NCBI RefSeq assembly: GCF_009674625.1
Contig: NZ_WKJQ01000001.1
Location: 2,480,001-2,544,000 of the forward strand
Direction: 5' to 3'
Origin: Haloferax marinum
GTDB lineage: Archaea > Halobacteriota > Halobacteria > Halobacteriales > Haloferacaceae
DNA length: 64,000 bases
The notes under the pieces: generated by a model
Seen by the model: only the letters and a program-made list of their open reading frames with translations
Databases searched by the model: none
What the model was told of the DNA's origin: nothing
Shown: piece after piece, positions 61,669 to 64,000 of the stretch
How the letters are laid out: the number at the start of each line of letters is the position of its first letter
How positions within the stretch are numbered: the first letter of the stretch is position 1
Position numbers and translations under genes: made by a program

Positions 61669-62724
61669 TCAGAAGTCGAGACCCGACGGGTCGTCGCCCG
61701 GCGTCAGCGGACTCACGGCGAGGTCCGCCGGTGGGTCGGGAAGGTTGTACCCACTCGGTGCGACGTCGTTCGGTCCGTCAGGGTAGAACACCGACGCGAG
61801 CAGTTGGATGTGGTCGCGGCCAACGCCGAGTTCGAACTGTCCGCCGCCGTAGAGTGTCATCCCTCGCTCGTCGGCGTAGTCGATGGTGTCGAAGAGCGAC
61901 TGGACGGTGCCGAACCGCGAGGGCTTGATATTCAGCCACGCGGGTTCGAACGGCAGTTCCTCGACGGACTCGACGCCCGTAATCGGATAGTCCCACGAGA
62001 CACGTGTTTCGTGGCCGTCGAACAGCGGTCGCGTCTCGTCGGTGAACGCCGGGTCTTCGATGACGGCGTCCGGGAACCCGGAGACGACGCGCTCGTAGAG
62101 TTCCGGGTCGGGCGCTTGGTCCACGTCGGTTCCCTCGTACTTGCCTTTCAGGTCGAGGATTCTGACGCAGTCGTGGTCGGCGAGTGACGCGACGAGGGCG
62201 TCGTCCCACTCCGACGTAGGGTCGAGTTTGAACTCACAGTTCGGGTCGCGTTCGAGGAGCATCTCTACGCGGTCGGCAGACGGCGGGTCACCGAGGCGTG
62301 TGCTCACGACGAATCGGACCGGGTCGCGTTCGCGGCCAACCGCGGTTGCGAGGTCGGTGCCGTTCTGGCGGAGTGCGAGGTCTAGTCCGGCGGATTCGAG
62401 CGCCCACCGCCGATAGTGTCTGGACGGTTCGCGTTCTGGTTCTTTCGTCGGAAACAGGTCGACGTCGTCGAGTGCGGCCGAGAAGTCGGCGAAGGAGTCG
62501 TAGGTTCCGTCGATGCCGAACACGTCCTCGGGGGCATCTGCGAGTGCGTCGTGGTCTTCGGCGTCGTAGGTCACGTCTTCACCACGCCCCACGTCGCCGT
62601 CGCCTGCGAGCGAGAAGATGGTCGTCTTTCGGAGGAATCCACTCGACGTATCGCTCTCGCGGCGGTCACGAGAGACGGATTCGACGGTGAGTGGCAGGTC
62701 AGCCACACGGTCGAAGGTGTTCAT
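61669..62724 (-). CDS. Enolase-superfamily enzyme (mandelate racemase/OSBS-like)
   Basis: 351 residues from ATG 62724. Barrel strands FKLDPTSEW, ILDLKGKY, VIEDPAF and VSWDYPIT and the ending LNIKPSRFG show the acidic metal ligands (D, E, D) and the lysine expected for the superfamily (dipeptide epimerase or o-succinylbenzoate synthase types). The N-terminal part is atypical. The frame continues upstream into the next gene without a start. Substrate unknown. Confidence 0.8.
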   Translation of the reverse strand: MNTFDRVADLPLTVESVSRDRRESDTSSGFLRKTTIFSLAGDGDVGRGEDVTYDAEDHDALADAPEDVFGIDGTYDSFADFSAALDDVDLFPTKEPEREPSRHYRRWALESAGLDLALRQNGTDLATAVGRERDPVRFVVSTRLGDPPSADRVEMLLERDPNCEFKLDPTSEWDDALVASLADHDCVRILDLKGKYEGTDVDQAPDPELYERVVSGFPDAVIEDPAFTDETRPLFDGHETRVSWDYPITGVESVEELPFEPAWLNIKPSRFGTVQSLFDTIDYADERGMTLYGGGQFELGVGRDHIQLLASVFYPDGPNDVAPSGYNLPDPPADLAVSPLTPGDDPSGLDF

Positions 62725-62777
62725 TGGAACACAGGTTGGGAACGACAGGGGAAAAACGTGTGCGCCGTATTCGAGGT

Positions 62778-63515
62778 TCAGACCGCGCCGCGTTCGACTT
62801 TCTCGACTCCCGTGGCGAACGCGAGGAACGTGGCGGTCAGCGTCAACACCACGGCACCTGCGGCAGCGAGTTCGTGGGCCGGAGCGACGTGCTGGACGAC
62901 GCCATCGACGATTGGTTCGGCCGGGATGAGCGTGTGGTGTGGCGTTCCGACGAGTGGGACGAAGTAATCGACGAGGTCGTTGAACCCGTACCAGACGACG
63001 GCGACGAAGATGGCGACGGTCGGAAACTTCGCGTAGCGCTGGATGAGAAACGCCTCGACGACCATCGCGAGGTGGCTCCAGAAGAGGAAGTTGTACATCG
63101 CCCAGTGGAGGTACGAAAAGTCGCTCTTGAACGCGAGCAGAACGTACGGCGTCCACAGGCCGAGTTTGAGACAGCCGAAGAACGCGAGCGCGTTGAGATA
63201 CTCGTTCGAGCGGCCGAGTTTCCACAGGGCGAGCGAGAGGGCGATAAAGAGCGTCGCGACGGGACTGTCGGGGACGAACGGCCACATCACGAGCGGTTCG
63301 ATACTGAACTGGAAGCCGTAGTACCAAAAGCCGAACGCGGTGCCGACGAGGTTGATGACGACGACCACCCACGCGACGTTGAGGCCGAAGTTCTCCAGCC
63401 ACTCGGGGAGCGGACTCAGCCAGCGGGGGAGCTCCGTCGTCGCGGGGAGACTATCGTCACCAAAGAGTCGTCTGGGGTCGTCGAGTAGTCGGCGCAATCG
63501 CGTCACCGCGTCCAT
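62778..63515 (-). CDS. DUF1405-family membrane protein
   Basis: 245 residues from ATG 63515, with six to seven helices. A long charged N-terminus ([12 protein letters not shown]) is followed by [21 protein letters not shown] and the [13 protein letters not shown] segment. DUF1405 proteins are of unknown function and occur in archaea and some bacteria. It is divergent from pdxS and followed by the enolase-like gene 53 bases later. Confidence 0.88.
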   Translation of the reverse strand: MDAVTRLRRLLDDPRRLFGDDSLPATTELPRWLSPLPEWLENFGLNVAWVVVVINLVGTAFGFWYYGFQFSIEPLVMWPFVPDSPVATLFIALSLALWKLGRSNEYLNALAFFGCLKLGLWTPYVLLAFKSDFSYLHWAMYNFLFWSHLAMVVEAFLIQRYAKFPTVAIFVAVVWYGFNDLVDYFVPLVGTPHHTLIPAEPIVDGVVQHVAPAHELAAAGAVVLTLTATFLAFATGVEKVERGAV

Positions 63516-63607
63516 ACCCACGCGAAAGTATGGGGGAGGGAAAGCGATACCGGTCTCCCCCATGAGAGGGAGTGCCGGATGCGAACGACTGCCGTCCGGA
63601 AAGGACT

Positions 63608-63615
63608 GCTTAAGT
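63608..63615 (+). promoter_or_regulatory. TATA-like element of pdxS
   Basis: GCTTAAGT centred about 27 bases before the ATG at 63639. Confidence 0.5.
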
Positions 63616-63638
63616 GTACCCAGTCGCAAGCCCTCGAT

Positions 63639-64000
63639 ATGCCTGAGGAGACCGACCTCGCGGAACTCCGACGTGGGACCGAACTGGTCAAGCGTGGGTT
63701 CGCGCAGATGCAGAAAGGCGGCGTCATCATGGACGTCGTCAACGCAGAACAAGCGAAGATTGCAGAGGAAGCAGGCGCAGTCGCCGTCATGTCGCTGGAG
63801 GCGGTCCCCGCGGACATCCGCAAGCGCGGTGGTGTCTCTCGGATGGCCGACCCCGAACTGGTCAAAGAGATTATCGACGCCGTCTCCATCCCGGTGATGG
63901 GGAAGGCCCGTATCGGCCACTACACCGAAGCCCAGATTCTCGAATCAGTCGGCGTCGACATGGTGGACGAGAGTGAGGTGCTCACTCCAGCGGACAACGA
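63639..64000 (+). CDS. pdxS: Pyridoxal 5'-phosphate synthase subunit PdxS, 3'-truncated by the window edge
   Basis: The first 120 residues of the PdxS TIM barrel, which makes PLP from ribose 5-phosphate, glyceraldehyde 3-phosphate and ammonia supplied by PdxT. D32 in [13 protein letters not shown] and the Schiff-base lysine K89 in [11 protein letters not shown] are visible. The remainder lies outside the window, and no pdxT is seen here. Leaderless start from the TATA-like element. Confidence 0.97.
   Translation, partial: MPEETDLAELRRGTELVKRGFAQMQKGGVIMDVVNAEQAKIAEEAGAVAVMSLEAVPADIRKRGGVSRMADPELVKEIIDAVSIPVMGKARIGHYTEAQILESVGVDMVDESEVLTPADN

Noticed and set aside
62725..63402. N-terminal extension of the enolase-like protein
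   Set aside because: It overlaps the DUF1405 gene in another frame, is Arg-rich, and has no domain; the ATG at 62724 fits.

Overview
This window is chromosomal DNA from a halophilic archaeon. Proteins are acidic and rich in Asp/Glu, GC is high, and many genes start directly at the transcript start with a TATA box about 25-30 bases upstream of the start codon. Archaeal markers include deoxyhypusine synthase, aIF5A, aIF2-beta, archaeal DnaG and the siroheme-dependent haem pathway. Gene content and order (deoxyhypusine synthase / Nif3 / agmatinase / aIF5A; hemA-sirC-ahb; a DUF6293 regulator) point to Haloferax or a close relative. That assignment is inference from recalled synteny. No IS element, CRISPR array, rRNA or integrase is visible.

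Layout. 1-10 kb: the end of a siroheme decarboxylase gene, a ketopantoate-reductase-like enzyme, a CPBP membrane protein, a PHP hydrolase, a Rieske fusion protein, a renalase-like oxidoreductase, a HAD-AKR pair, a KaiC-like ATPase with a small partner, and MsrB. 10-24 kb: stress and signalling genes (Usp, HhH protein, aIF2-beta-TRAM, aldo/keto reductase, a Tat-exported protein, a voltage-gated channel, an MFS exporter, CspA, DsrE, a flavodoxin, LtrA). 24.8-29.1 kb: a two-gene McrC/McrB-type restriction locus followed by a gene-free gap, the most accessory-looking segment. 29-42 kb: a housekeeping block with the hypusine genes, a tRNA-like gene, an ABC1 kinase, Hsp20, two fused-frame moeA genes, and a HalOD1 response regulator. 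42-46 kb: the haem operon hemA-sirC-ahbAB. 46-54 kb: two cis-prenyltransferase homologues, a serpin lipoprotein, DUF92, DnaG and a sugar-phosphate isomerase. 54-64 kb: a DUF3311/sodium-solute symporter pair, amphi-Trp, GNAT, YqcI/YcgG and isochorismatase-like proteins, a MOT1-type permease, a DUF6293 regulator, an enolase-superfamily enzyme, a DUF1405 membrane protein and the start of pdxS.

Functional links. HemA, SirC and AhbAB make siroheme and decarboxylate it; a second AhbAB-like protein sits at the left edge. DHS, agmatinase and aIF5A are the parts of the archaeal hypusine route. The two cis-prenyltransferase homologues (one lacking the catalytic motif) and DUF92 may act together on polyprenyl carriers.

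The most unusual pattern is a recurring class of short tandem repeats: eight arrays with units of 19-28 bp and 2-4 copies, plus one pentanucleotide run. All lie at or just after stop codons. I found them by eye in 64 kb and know of no described family. Other leads are a tRNA-like gene with a non-canonical anticodon arm, an 11-residue repeat tail on a PHP protein, a Rieske/helical fusion, and a small zinc-finger ORF translationally coupled to an acidic mini-protein.
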